NCBI GenBank assembly: GCA_030066905.1
Contig: JASJAR010000006.1
Span: forward strand, 62,001-126,000
Source of the DNA: Paracoccaceae bacterium
GTDB taxonomy: Bacteria; Pseudomonadota; Alphaproteobacteria; Rhodobacterales; Rhodobacteraceae
Direction: 5' to 3'
DNA: 64,000 bases
Shown: positions 35,132-43,639 of the stretch, in pieces
Layout: every line of letters starts with the position of its first letter
How positions within the stretch are numbered: the first letter of the stretch is position 1
Made by a program: the position numbers and the translations under genes
The notes under the pieces: generated by a model
What the model saw: the letters and a program-made list of their open reading frames with translations, nothing else
Told to the model about the DNA's origin: nothing
Database searches by the model: none

Positions 35132-35667
35132 TCGCCGATGTCTTCGCCACGCTCTTCGGGGGCGAGCGCAATTTCGTGAAGGAGACCGCGGAGGTCTTCG
35201 TCGAAAACGCCGAAGGGCAGGCCGCGCGCGACGCGGCCTTTCGCGACGCCACCCTGGCCCAGTTCGCCGCCGAGTTCGCGCAGCCCCGCCGGGGCCTCTT
35301 CGACCGATTCATAGACGCCCTCAACCGACTGCCGCGCCCGGCACTGGCGCTCGGCACGCTGGCGCTCTTCGTCTCGGCGATGGCCGATCCGGTCTGGTTC
35401 GCCGAACGGATGCAGGGGGTCGCCCTCGTCCCTGAGCCGCTCTGGTGGCTCATGGGGGCCATCGTGAGCTTCTACTTCGGCGCACGGCACCAGGCGAAAG
35501 CACAGGATTTCCAGCGCTCCATCGCCGCCGCGCTGGCCCGGACGCCGACGGTCACGGCAAATATCGCCGCACTGCGCGCCCTCGATGCCGGGGCCTCGGC
35601 GGTGGACGACAGCGGCGCGGCCGAAAACCCCGCGCTCGAGGAGTGGAAACGCAGCCATGGGCAGTGA
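35122..35667 (+). CDS. Holin of the 3-TM GTA/phage type
   Basis: 181 aa, overlapping the endolysin by 10 bp. Hydrophobic segments near 75-90 (ALALGTLALFVSAMAD) and 108-122 (LWWLMGAIVSFYFGA), with charged flanks. FGARHQAKAQDFQRSIAAAL resembles the Holin_3TMs family found beside GH108 endolysins. Presumed to form pores that let the endolysin reach the periplasm. The C-terminal 50 residues are polar. Confidence 0.82.
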   Translation: MGLIADVFATLFGGERNFVKETAEVFVENAEGQAARDAAFRDATLAQFAAEFAQPRRGLFDRFIDALNRLPRPALALGTLALFVSAMADPVWFAERMQGVALVPEPLWWLMGAIVSFYFGARHQAKAQDFQRSIAAALARTPTVTANIAALRALDAGASAVDDSGAAENPALEEWKRSHGQ

Positions 35668-35836
35668 CCTCATCCTCAAGCTCGTCGCCGACCATGGCCC
35701 GTGGGTGCTGCTCGTCTTCTATCTTCTCTACCGCGATCTCCAGAAGGACCAGGCGACGCGCGCGGTGCTCGACAAGAACACCGCGATCCTCACCGAGATG
35801 GCAACGATCATCAAAGAGCGGCTTCCAAGGGCTTAG
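35657..35836 (+). CDS. BhlA/UviB-like small holin
   Basis: 59 aa from ATG 35657, overlapping the holin by 11 bp. The layout is one N-terminal hydrophobic helix (PWVLLVFYLLYRDL) followed by a polar heptad-like helix KDQATRAVLDKNTAILTEMA. This is the shape of BhlA/UviB holin-like peptides, which disrupt membranes. The sequence is only similar in pattern, so the assignment is tentative. Confidence 0.65.
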   Translation: MGSDLILKLVADHGPWVLLVFYLLYRDLQKDQATRAVLDKNTAILTEMATIIKERLPRA

Positions 35837-35844
35837 GAAGTGCA

Positions 35845-35976
35845 ATGAAGCTATTGCTTTTCATCAGAAATTTGAAAGAGGCCGTGATGGGCGAAGATCT
35901 CAGAAAGACCTTTCTCCGCAACGCCGAGGCCGCCGACCGGCTCGACCGGGCCGTCAAGGAGATGTTGGAGAAATGA
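35845..35976 (+). CDS. 43-aa amphipathic protein in the lysis cassette
   Basis: Starts MKLLLFIRNLKEAVMGEDL at ATG 35845, with TAGGA 6 nt upstream, and ends KEMLEK. It overlaps the next start by ATGA. Probably one long amphipathic helix. Tight spacing with its neighbours argues that it is translated. Not recognised. Confidence 0.62.
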   Translation: MKLLLFIRNLKEAVMGEDLRKTFLRNAEAADRLDRAVKEMLEK

Positions 35977-36392
35977 AACAGGCAAGCCTCCTCTTCGCCT
36001 TCATAGCCGCGGCCCTTGTTGCCCTCGACACGGTCTTCGGTTTCGCCACCGCCTATGCCATCGGCTACGGGGCGATTGCGCTGATGGCACTGGCAATCTC
36101 GCTCACCTTTCTCTGGCTCTGGTGGAAGCGCACCACGCCGCTGGCTTTGGGGATGTCGTTTTCCTGGGCCGGGGCGGCGAGCGTCATCGGCTGGTGGTGG
36201 TTCTACTCGATCCTCGACCGGCCGAGGGGCATGGAGGAGAGCGAGGTGCTCTTGGTCTTCGTTGCGCTCTACTTCGTCGGCGCGACGCTTCACTTCGCGG
36301 TCATCCAGCGCTCGCTCAACCTGCCGCGGACGGCCTATCTGGTGCCGGTTCTGGGCTCGGTTGTGGTGTCGGCGCTGGTGCATCTGTGGTAA
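35973..36392 (+). CDS. Four-TM membrane protein in the lysis cassette
   Basis: 139 aa, overlapping the upstream 43-aa gene by ATGA. Four hydrophobic segments (residues 5-25, 30-50, 60-76 and 92-137, the last possibly two helices) with WLWWKRTTP and WGWWWFYSI-like aromatic stretches. No motif recognised. Being in the same overlapping string, it probably belongs with the endolysin-holin genes rather than with ccm. Confidence 0.72.
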   Translation: MKQASLLFAFIAAALVALDTVFGFATAYAIGYGAIALMALAISLTFLWLWWKRTTPLALGMSFSWAGAASVIGWWWFYSILDRPRGMEESEVLLVFVALYFVGATLHFAVIQRSLNLPRTAYLVPVLGSVVVSALVHLW

Positions 36393-36450
36393 GGATCGAA
36401 GTACCGGGCTGAAGCGCGGCCTAGAGGAGCCCCGCGCGGTCGGAAAGACC

Positions 36451-36530
36451 CGCCCCGGGCTTGACCCAGGGGCTAGACGGGCGGAGCGCGCCATGGGGTC
36501 GGGGCCCCGGGTCAAGCCCGGCGGGGCCTT
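36451..36530 (+). repeat. Decayed copy of the 171-bp inverted-repeat family
   Basis: GCCCCGGGCTTGACCCAGGGGC and GGGGCCCCGGGTCAAGCCC are recognisable. The distal ends are changed (GGCCTAGAGG on the left). Lies in the 282-bp gap before ccmF; the rest of the gap shows no gene. Confidence 0.6.
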
Positions 36531-36674
36531 CGGAGTGGGGCGAACCAGCGCTTGTCCGCCCAGAAGCGAAGGCCGACGACCGGCTTCGCCCGATATGCAG
36601 TCCGTCCCGCAACTCTGCGCGACAGGAGCGCGCAGCACCTTGGCCCCGGCACATTCGCGGATTAACTTCGCCAC

Positions 36675-38651
36675 ATGATCGTCGAGCTCGGCCATTTCGC
36701 CCTGATCCTTGCCTTCGTCGTCGCCATCGCCCAGTCGGTGGTGCCGATGGTCGGCGCCTCCCGTGGCTGGCGGGGCTGGATGGCGGTGGCCGAACCCGCC
36801 GCCTCGGCACAGGTGCTCTTGCTGGCATTTTCCTTCGCCGCGCTCACCTACGCCTTCGTCACCTCGGATTTCTCGCTCCGGCTCGTCACCCTCAACTCCC
36901 ATACCGACAAGCCGATGCTCTACAAGGTCACCGGCGTCTGGGGGAACCACGAGGGTTCGATGCTGCTCTGGTGCTTGATCCTCGCGCTCTTCGGCGCGCT
37001 TGGGGCCTGGTTCGGCGGCGGGCTGCCGGAGCGGCTTCGGGCCCGGGTGCTGGCGGTGCAGGGCTCCATCGGCGTGGCCTTTCTGGCCTTCCTGATCTTC
37101 ACCTCGAACCCGTTTTTGCGGCTCGAGGTCCCGCCCTTCAACGGTCAGGACCTCAATCCGCTCCTTCAAGACCCCGGCCTCGCCTTCCACCCGCCGTTTC
37201 TCTACATCGGCTATGTCGGGCTCTCGATGGCGTTTTCCTTCGCCGTCGCAGCCCTGATCGAGGGCCGGGTCGATGCCGCATGGGGCCGCTGGGTGCGGCC
37301 ATGGACGCTGCTGGCCTGGCTCAACCTCACCATCGGGATCGCGCTTGGCTCCTGGTGGGCCTATTACGAACTCGGCTGGGGGGGCTTCTGGTTCTGGGAC
37401 CCTGTCGAGAACGCCTCCTTCATGCCCTGGCTTATTGCCGCGGCGCTTCTGCATTCGGCCATCGTGGTGGAAAAGCGCGAGGCGCTCAAAGCCTGGACGA
37501 TCCTCCTGGCGATCCTCGCCTTCGGGTTTTCGCTGATCGGGGCCTTCATCGTGCGCTCGGGCGTGCTGACGAGTGTGCACGCCTTTGCCAACGACCCCGA
37601 GCGGGGGGTCTATCTGCTGGCGATCACCGGGGTCTTCATGGGCAGCGCGCTGGTGCTCTTTGCCCTGCGCTCGGGGGCGATGGAGGCCACGGGTGTGTTC
37701 CAGCCGGTGTCCCGCGAAGGGGCGCTCGTGGCCAACAACATCCTTCTGGCGGTGTCCTGTTTCGTGGTCTTCGTCGGGACCATGTGGCCCCTGATCGCCG
37801 AAATGCTCTGGGGCCAGAAGCTCTCGGTTGGCCCGCCGTTTTTCAACGCCGCCTTCACGCCGTTCTTCATCGCACTTGCCGCAATCCTGCCTTTCGGGGC
37901 GATCCTGCCCTGGAAGCGGGCGAAGCTCGCCCGGGCGGTGCGCCCGCTCTGGGGCGCTCTGGTTCTGGCGGCGGCGGTGGGCGCGCTGATCTACGCGCTG
38001 ACCTCGGGCCGCTCGGCCTTCGCCCCCATTGCCATCGCCCTTGGCGCCTGGCTCGTCTTCGGCGCGGCCGCCGAGCTCTGGACACGGGCAGGTCGGGGCG
38101 AATTTGCATCGAAGCTCCGGCGGCTCGGGAGCCTGCCGCGCGCCGATTGGGGTAAGGCCGTGGCCCATGCCGGGATGGGGATCACGTTCATCGGGGTGGC
38201 CGCCCTCGTGGCCTATCAGGTCGAGGACATCCGCGTCGCCCGCGAAGGCGAGACCTATGAGGTGGCGGGTTACGACGTCACGCTGGTGGGCGTCGAGCGG
38301 GTCGAGGGCCCCAATTACATCTCAACCATGGCCGAGATCACGCTCGACCGGGACGGCACCGAGGTCGCCCGGCTCTTTCCCGAAAAACGGGTTTATCCGG
38401 TGGCGGGGATGCCGACGACCGAGGCGGCGATAGAGAACGGCGTGTTCCGCGACCTCTACGTCGTGATCGGCGACCCGCAACAGGGCGGCGGCTGGGCGGT
38501 GCGGACGTTCATCAAACCCTATGCCAACTGGATCTGGGCGGGTTGCATCATCATGGCGCTGGGCGGCGTTCTCTCGCTCACCGACCGGCGGGTGCGGGTC
38601 GCCGGCAGTGCGCGCAAACCGCGTGCGCCAAGCGGGGTGCCCGCCGAATGA
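36675..38651 (+). CDS. ccmF: Cytochrome c maturation heme lyase subunit CcmF
   Basis: 658 aa, ATG 36675. About 15 TM helices. The heme-handling WWD domain is seen as WWAYYELGWGGFWFWDPVENASFMPW near 225-255. NHEGSMLLWCL at about 90-100 and HPPFLYIGYVGLSMAFS near 175 are also conserved. The C-terminal periplasmic region precedes a last helix. It takes heme from CcmE and, with CcmH, attaches it to apocytochromes. The stop overlaps ccmH by ATGA. Confidence 0.96.
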   Translation: MIVELGHFALILAFVVAIAQSVVPMVGASRGWRGWMAVAEPAASAQVLLLAFSFAALTYAFVTSDFSLRLVTLNSHTDKPMLYKVTGVWGNHEGSMLLWCLILALFGALGAWFGGGLPERLRARVLAVQGSIGVAFLAFLIFTSNPFLRLEVPPFNGQDLNPLLQDPGLAFHPPFLYIGYVGLSMAFSFAVAALIEGRVDAAWGRWVRPWTLLAWLNLTIGIALGSWWAYYELGWGGFWFWDPVENASFMPWLIAAALLHSAIVVEKREALKAWTILLAILAFGFSLIGAFIVRSGVLTSVHAFANDPERGVYLLAITGVFMGSALVLFALRSGAMEATGVFQPVSREGALVANNILLAVSCFVVFVGTMWPLIAEMLWGQKLSVGPPFFNAAFTPFFIALAAILPFGAILPWKRAKLARAVRPLWGALVLAAAVGALIYALTSGRSAFAPIAIALGAWLVFGAAAELWTRAGRGEFASKLRRLGSLPRADWGKAVAHAGMGITFIGVAALVAYQVEDIRVAREGETYEVAGYDVTLVGVERVEGPNYISTMAEITLDRDGTEVARLFPEKRVYPVAGMPTTEAAIENGVFRDLYVVIGDPQQGGGWAVRTFIKPYANWIWAGCIIMALGGVLSLTDRRVRVAGSARKPRAPSGVPAE

Positions 38652-39097
38652 TCCGCGCCTTGCTTCTTGTCTGCCTTCTGGCGAGCCCGGCCTTCGCCGT
38701 CGAGCCCGACGAGATGCTTGCCGACCCCGCGCTCGAAGCCCGGGCCAATGCGCTCGACGACGTCATCCGATGCGTTCAATGCCGCTCGGAGGCGATCGGC
38801 TCGTCGAATGCCGACTGGGCGCGGGACGCCCGGCTTGTCGTGCGCGAACTCATCGCCGACGGGGCAAGCGACGAGGAGGTTCTGGCCTTTTTCGTCGAGC
38901 GCTACGGCGAGGTCGTTCTGATGCGGCCGACGACCACGGGGGCGAACCTCGTTCTGTGGCTCGCCGCGCCGGCGATGCTTCTGGGGGCCGGTATCGTCGC
39001 ACTGGTCTATCTCCGGCGCCGGTCGACGGCGGAGCCCGGAGGTGCTGCTCTGACACCCGAGGAACAGGCGCGGGTCGACGAGCTTCTGGGGCGGTAA
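38648..39097 (+). CDS. ccmH: Cytochrome c maturation protein CcmH (CcmL/CycL type)
   Basis: 149 aa with an N-terminal signal peptide (IRALLLVCLLASPAFA). The thiol motif RCVQC (about residues 39-43) reduces apocytochrome CxxCH cysteines. A C-terminal TM helix (LVLWLAAPAMLLGAGIVALVYL) anchors it. Last gene of the ccm group in this window; ccmG and ccmI are not present. Confidence 0.94.
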   Translation: MIRALLLVCLLASPAFAVEPDEMLADPALEARANALDDVIRCVQCRSEAIGSSNADWARDARLVVRELIADGASDEEVLAFFVERYGEVVLMRPTTTGANLVLWLAAPAMLLGAGIVALVYLRRRSTAEPGGAALTPEEQARVDELLGR

Positions 39098-39167
39098 CGC
39101 CACTTCCCCCCTTTTCCGAACCGACTGGTTCACCTATGCCGAGGCGAACCCGGGAAGGACGCAAGCG

Positions 39168-39944
39168 ATGGACTACCAGACCCTCCGCCTTGAGATCGCC
39201 GATGGCATCGGGGCGATCACTCTCACCCGGCCCGAGGTGCGCAATGCGCTCAACACCCAGATGCGTGCCGAGCTGCTCCATGCGATCAAATCGGCCGAGC
39301 GGTCGGCCCGGGTGATCGTGCTCACCGGAGCCGGCGAGGCGTTCTGCTCGGGCCAAGATCTCGGCGACCGGACCAATGCCGCCGCGACCGACCTGGAACG
39401 CACGCTGAGAGACGAATACATCCCGCTTCTGCGCGCGATCTACGACAGTCCGCTGCCGGTGATCGCAGCGGTGAACGGGGCGGCCGCCGGGGCGGGGGCC
39501 AACCTCGCGCTGGCCGCCGATGTTGTGATCGCCTCGGAGGACGCGATGTTTCTGCAAGCCTTTACGCGGATCGGCCTCATCCCGGATGCCGGCGGAACCT
39601 ACTGGCTGCCGCGCCAGATCGGCTTTGCAAAGGCGATGGGGGCGGCGCTCTTCGCCGAACCGGTCACGGCGGCGGAGGCGGCGGCCTGGGGGATGATCTG
39701 GGAGGCGGTTCCGGCCGACGGGTTCGAAGCCCATTGGCGGGCCCGCGCCGCCCATCTCGCCACCGGGCCCACCGAGGCCTACGCGCTGACCAAGGAGGCG
39801 CTCCGGAAGGCCTTCGAGAACGACCTCGACAAGCAGATGCTGCTCGAGGCCCGGCTCCAGGGCCGCGCCGGCAAAACCCGCGATTTCCGCGAGGGGGTGA
39901 TCGCCTTTCTCGAAAAGCGGGCGGCGCGCTTTGAGGGGCGGTAG
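39168..39944 (+). CDS. PaaG-like enoyl-CoA hydratase/isomerase
   Basis: 258 aa crotonase. AEAFCSGQDLGDR near 55-68 and NGAAAGAGANLALAADVV form the oxyanion region. The second catalytic site carries Asp in GLIPDAGGTYWLPR, where many hydratases have Glu or Gly; this pattern is typical of PaaG (phenylacetyl-CoA epoxide isomerase). Other paa genes are absent here, so the physiological substrate is open. Confidence 0.88.
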   Translation: MDYQTLRLEIADGIGAITLTRPEVRNALNTQMRAELLHAIKSAERSARVIVLTGAGEAFCSGQDLGDRTNAAATDLERTLRDEYIPLLRAIYDSPLPVIAAVNGAAAGAGANLALAADVVIASEDAMFLQAFTRIGLIPDAGGTYWLPRQIGFAKAMGAALFAEPVTAAEAAAWGMIWEAVPADGFEAHWRARAAHLATGPTEAYALTKEALRKAFENDLDKQMLLEARLQGRAGKTRDFREGVIAFLEKRAARFEGR

Positions 39945-39962
39945 GGGGCGGGCGACGGTTCT

Positions 39963-40134
39963 GGCCTGAAGCGGACGTTTGGGTCTTGCTCCGGTAGCCC
40001 TTGGCGAAACACGCCCCGGACTTGATCCGGGGCCTCGATCCATTGGAGTGCCAAGCCTATCGAGGTCCCGGGTCAAGCCCGGGACGTGGGTTACTTGGGG
40101 TCGGGGCGCGCAGAATGAACGCCCGCTCAAGGCC
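39963..40134 (+). repeat. 172-bp inverted-repeat element, full copy B
   Basis: Ends GGCCTGAAGCGGACG and CCCGCTCAAGGCC. Inner palindromes GCCCCGGACTTGATCCGGGGC and GTCCCGGGTCAAGCCCGGGAC. It is near-identical to copy A over the left 90 bp, including TTGCTCCGGTAGCCCTTGGC, so this pair has diverged least. Confidence 0.88.
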
Positions 40135-40230
40135 ACAGTCCGTCCCTCCCGGCCGGCTTTGACAGCCCTCCCGCCTTCGGCAATAGTCAAAGCAATATCA
40201 GGCTTTTCGTCATCCATGGGAGGGGAGACG

Positions 40231-40623
40231 ATGGGCGGACGGGTGCTCCTCATCGAGGATGAGCCGAATATCATCGAGGCGATCCGCTTCATCCTGTCCC
40301 GGGACGGCTGGGCGGTGGATACCCATTCGGACGGCAAGAGCGCCCTCGACGCGGTGGCCAGGCGGCGGCCCGACCTCATTATCCTCGACGTCATGCTGCC
40401 CGGGCGGTCCGGCTACGACATCCTGTCCGATCTCCGGGCCGATCCCGAAACGGGCGCGATCCCGGTCCTGATGCTCACCGCGCGCGGCCAGAAAAAGGAC
40501 CGCGAACTTGCCGAGCGGGTCGGCGCGAACCGCTTCATGACCAAACCGTTCTCCAACGCCGAGGTGCTCGACGCGGTGCGGGCGATGACCGCGACGGCCG
40601 ACCCCGGCCCCGCGGAGCCCTGA
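40231..40623 (+). CDS. Single-domain response regulator
   Basis: 130 aa, ATG 40231. Receiver only: phospho-acceptor Asp53 in LIILDVMLPG, acidic pocket IEDEP at 8-12, the Thr in MLTARG, and Lys in MTKPFS. No DNA-binding domain, so it probably signals by protein contact or feeds a phosphorelay. Same operon as the membrane kinase two genes on. Confidence 0.9.
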   Translation: MGGRVLLIEDEPNIIEAIRFILSRDGWAVDTHSDGKSALDAVARRRPDLIILDVMLPGRSGYDILSDLRADPETGAIPVLMLTARGQKKDRELAERVGANRFMTKPFSNAEVLDAVRAMTATADPGPAEP

Positions 40624-40624
40624 G

Positions 40625-40906
40625 ATGGCGCGCGAGGTCCGCCCGCTCTTTCTTGCACGCCAGAGCTACCGGCGCCGGCGGTTGATGGACATCGCCCGGC
40701 TGATGCCGTTTCTCGGAGCCTTCGGCTTTCTCTTGCCGGTGCTCTGGGCGGGGTCGGCGCGGACCTCGTCGGGGATGATCTATCTCTTCGCGGTCTGGGG
40801 CCTTCTCATCCTCGGTCTCGCTCTGATGGCCGGGCCGATCAGCCGGGCGGAGGCCGAGCCGGACGAAAGCGGCCGGGACGGGCACGAGGAGACGGAGGAG
40901 CCCTGA
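40625..40906 (+). CDS. Two-span membrane protein between response regulator and kinase
   Basis: 93 aa. Basic N-terminus (ARQSYRRRR), two hydrophobic segments (residues about 27-45 and 50-70), acidic tail (EETEEP). It overlaps the kinase by TGATG and follows the response regulator by one base. Its constant position in this type of operon suggests a kinase subunit, but no motif shows it. Confidence 0.72.
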   Translation: MAREVRPLFLARQSYRRRRLMDIARLMPFLGAFGFLLPVLWAGSARTSSGMIYLFAVWGLLILGLALMAGPISRAEAEPDESGRDGHEETEEP

Positions 40907-43575
40907 TGCTCTCGTTCAACCTCCTCGTCGCGGTCTGTCTGGCCTATGTCGTGCTCCTTTTTCTCATCGCCTTCGCCGCTGAGCGGCAGGCGGCGACCGG
41001 CGACCGGCCCTGGCTTCGCTCGCCGCTGGTCTACACCCTGTCGCTGTCGATCTATTGCACCGCCTGGACGTTCTACGGCGCGGTCGGCTACGCCGCCCGG
41101 TCGGGGCTTGAGTTCCTCACGATCTATCTCGGCCCCACCATCGTCATGCTTGCCTGGTGGGGGCTTTTGCGGAAACTGGTGCGGATCGGGCGGACAGAGC
41201 GGATCACCTCGATTGCCGACCTCGTTTCGTCCCGCTACGGGAAATCGACGCTTCTGGGGGTGCTCGTCACGCTCATCGCGCTTATCGGCACGACGCCCTA
41301 CATCGCGCTCCAGCTCCAGTCGGTGACCCTGTCGTTCGCCGTCTTCACCGAAGGCGGGGCGGAAAACCTCAACGCGACGGCGCTCTGGTGCGCGGCGGGG
41401 CTGGCGCTTTTCACCATCGTCTTCGGAACCCGCAAGCTCGACGTGAACGAGCGCCATCACGGAGTGGTCGCGGCCATCGCCCTCGAAGCCGTGGTCAAGC
41501 TCTTTGCGCTCCTCGCGGTGGGCATCTTCGTGGTGTTCTTCGTCGCCTCGGGGCCGGGCGACATCATCGGGCTTATCGATGCGAGCCCCATCGATGTCTG
41601 GGACCTCCAGCCCGAGCGCTGGATGACGCTCACCTTTCTTGCCGGAGCCGCCTTTCTCTGCCTGCCGCGAATGATCCATGTGATGGTGGTGGAGAATGCC
41701 GACGAGCGGCACTTGACCACCGCGAGCTGGGCGTTTCCGCTCTATCTTTTCCTGATGAGCCTCTTTGTCGTGCCCATCGCCGTTGTGGGGCTCGCGATGA
41801 TGCCCATCGGCGCGAACCCCGACCTCTTCGTTCTCACCGTCCCCCTCGCGCTCGACCGGGACGGGCTCGCCATGCTCGCCTTTCTCGGCGGGTTCTCCTC
41901 GGCGACCTCGATGGTGATCGTGGCGGCCATCGCGGTGTCGACCATGGTGTCGAACCACATCGTGATGCCGATCTGGCTGCGGTCGGCGCGGTCGGGGGCC
42001 ACGGTGTCGGGCGATCTCAGGCAAGTGGTGCTCGTCGCCCGGCGGGTGACCATCGCGGCGGTGCTGCTGCTGGGCTACCTCTATTACCGGCTCTCAGGCG
42101 GCGGGGCGGCGCTCGCGGCGATCGGGCTCATTTCCTTTGCCGGGGTCGCCCAGGTCCTGCCGGCGCTTCTGGGGGGCATCTTCTGGCGCGGCGCGACCCG
42201 GGTCGGGGCGGCGGCCGGGGTGATCGTTGGCTTCACGATCTGGGCCTGGACCCTCTTTCTGCCGAGCTTCGGGGAGACCGGGGTGATCGGTGCGGCGGTG
42301 CTCGCCGAGGGGCCCTGGGGGATCGGCGGGCTGCGGCCCTATGCGCTCTTCGGCATCGAGGGGCTCGACCCGGTGGTCCATTCGGTGGTCTGGTCGATGA
42401 GTTTCAACACCCTGGCGTTCCTCCTCGGCTCGTTCCTCTCCTTCCCGACGCCGCTCGAACGGCTTCAGGGGGCGAGTTTCGTCAATGCGCTGAGCCCCGG
42501 GCGCGGGGCGCGGAGCTGGGCGGTGTCCGCGGCCGGGGCCGAGGAGCTTCTGGTGATGTCCCAGCGGATTGTCGGCGGGCGCGACGCGCAGGCGCTCTTC
42601 GAGGCCGAAGCCGCCGACCAGGGCAAGGAGGGGTACCTGCCGGAGGTGACGCCGGAGTTCCTTGAACGCCTCGAACGGATGCTCGCAGGCTCCGTGGGCG
42701 GCGCGACGGCCCATGCGATGGTCGCCCAGATCACTGGCGGTGCCAGCGTCTCGGTCGACGATTTGATGAAGGTCGCCGACGAAGCCCAGCAGATCATGGA
42801 ACAATCCGCCCGGCTCGAAGCCCAGTCCGCCGAGCTCGGGCGAACCGCTCAGCAGCTCCGCGTCGCCAATGAGAAGCTGATGTCCCTCAGTGTGCAGAAG
42901 GACGCGTTTCTGAGCCAGATTTCCCACGAGCTCCGCACGCCGATGACCTCGATCCGGTCGTTTTCGGAGATCCTGCGGCAGTCGGAGGGCCTCGCGCCCG
43001 AGGAGCGCCAGCGCTATGCTGGGGTGATCCACGACGAGGCCCTGCGGCTGACGCGGCTTCTCGACGACCTTCTCGACCTCAGTGTGCTCGAAAACGGCCA
43101 GGTGACACTCAATACCCGCGAGGCCTCGCTCGATGCGGTGATCTCGGGGGCGCTGGTGGCGGCGGGGGCGGAGGAGCAGGGGTTGAAGGTGGTCCGCGAC
43201 GCCGGGGCGGCGGACATCCGGATCGTCACCGACCCCGACCGGCTTTCTCAGGTCTTCATCAACCTGATCTCGAACGCGCGTAAATACTGCGATGCCGAGG
43301 CGCCGACGCTCAGCATCGTCACCCGCGACCTTGGCGATCGGGTGATCGTCGATTTCATCGACAACGGCTCCGGCGTGCCGGGCCGGGCCCAGGAGCTGAT
43401 CTTCGAGAAGTTCAGCCGGCTGTCGGACCAGAAGGCGGCGGGCAGCGCGGGGCTCGGTCTGGCGATCTGCCGGGAGATCATGGGCCGGCTCGGCGGCTCG
43501 ATCAGGTATCTGCCGGGCCAGGGGGGCGGGGCCTTCCGCGTGTCGATTGCCCGGGCCGGGCTCCGGGCAGCCTGA
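40906..43575 (+). CDS. Symporter-type sensor histidine kinase (CbrA-like)
   Basis: 889 aa. Residues 1-530 form a sodium/solute symporter (SSS) domain of about 12 or 13 helices. A linker follows, then a dimerisation domain with the phospho-accepting His674 in QISHELRTPM. The ATPase domain has NLISNARKYC (N box), DFIDNGSGVPGRAQELIFEKFSR (G1/F) and GSAGLGLAICREI (G2). This is the CbrA/CrbS architecture, in which transported substrate may tune the kinase. Partner: the receiver at 40231-40623. Confidence 0.93.
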   Translation: MLSFNLLVAVCLAYVVLLFLIAFAAERQAATGDRPWLRSPLVYTLSLSIYCTAWTFYGAVGYAARSGLEFLTIYLGPTIVMLAWWGLLRKLVRIGRTERITSIADLVSSRYGKSTLLGVLVTLIALIGTTPYIALQLQSVTLSFAVFTEGGAENLNATALWCAAGLALFTIVFGTRKLDVNERHHGVVAAIALEAVVKLFALLAVGIFVVFFVASGPGDIIGLIDASPIDVWDLQPERWMTLTFLAGAAFLCLPRMIHVMVVENADERHLTTASWAFPLYLFLMSLFVVPIAVVGLAMMPIGANPDLFVLTVPLALDRDGLAMLAFLGGFSSATSMVIVAAIAVSTMVSNHIVMPIWLRSARSGATVSGDLRQVVLVARRVTIAAVLLLGYLYYRLSGGGAALAAIGLISFAGVAQVLPALLGGIFWRGATRVGAAAGVIVGFTIWAWTLFLPSFGETGVIGAAVLAEGPWGIGGLRPYALFGIEGLDPVVHSVVWSMSFNTLAFLLGSFLSFPTPLERLQGASFVNALSPGRGARSWAVSAAGAEELLVMSQRIVGGRDAQALFEAEAADQGKEGYLPEVTPEFLERLERMLAGSVGGATAHAMVAQITGGASVSVDDLMKVADEAQQIMEQSARLEAQSAELGRTAQQLRVANEKLMSLSVQKDAFLSQISHELRTPMTSIRSFSEILRQSEGLAPEERQRYAGVIHDEALRLTRLLDDLLDLSVLENGQVTLNTREASLDAVISGALVAAGAEEQGLKVVRDAGAADIRIVTDPDRLSQVFINLISNARKYCDAEAPTLSIVTRDLGDRVIVDFIDNGSGVPGRAQELIFEKFSRLSDQKAAGSAGLGLAICREIMGRLGGSIRYLPGQGGGAFRVSIARAGLRAA

Positions 43576-43579
43576 CCGT

Positions 43580-43594
43580 TTAAGGGTTGGCTAA
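43580..43594 (+). promoter_or_regulatory. CtrA-like site upstream of the FliM/FliN-like gene
   Basis: TTAA, GGGTTGG, CTAA (then CC) matches 7 of 8 consensus bases of TTAA-N7-TTAA with exact spacing. It is 46 bp before the ATG of the flagellar-like gene, and CtrA is known to control flagellar genes in this order. Confidence 0.55.
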
Positions 43595-43639
43595 CCAGTT
43601 CGTGTCAGACCCTGGGCCCGTGACCCCGGACGGCGACCC

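Noticed and set aside
34520..36392. Prophage
   Set aside because: Only lysis-type genes are present; no integrase, terminase, capsid or tail gene is seen, and the block is embedded in ccm genes.
36662..36667. TTAAC before ccmF as a CtrA site
   Set aside because: A single half site with no partner at 7-bp spacing; too common to count.
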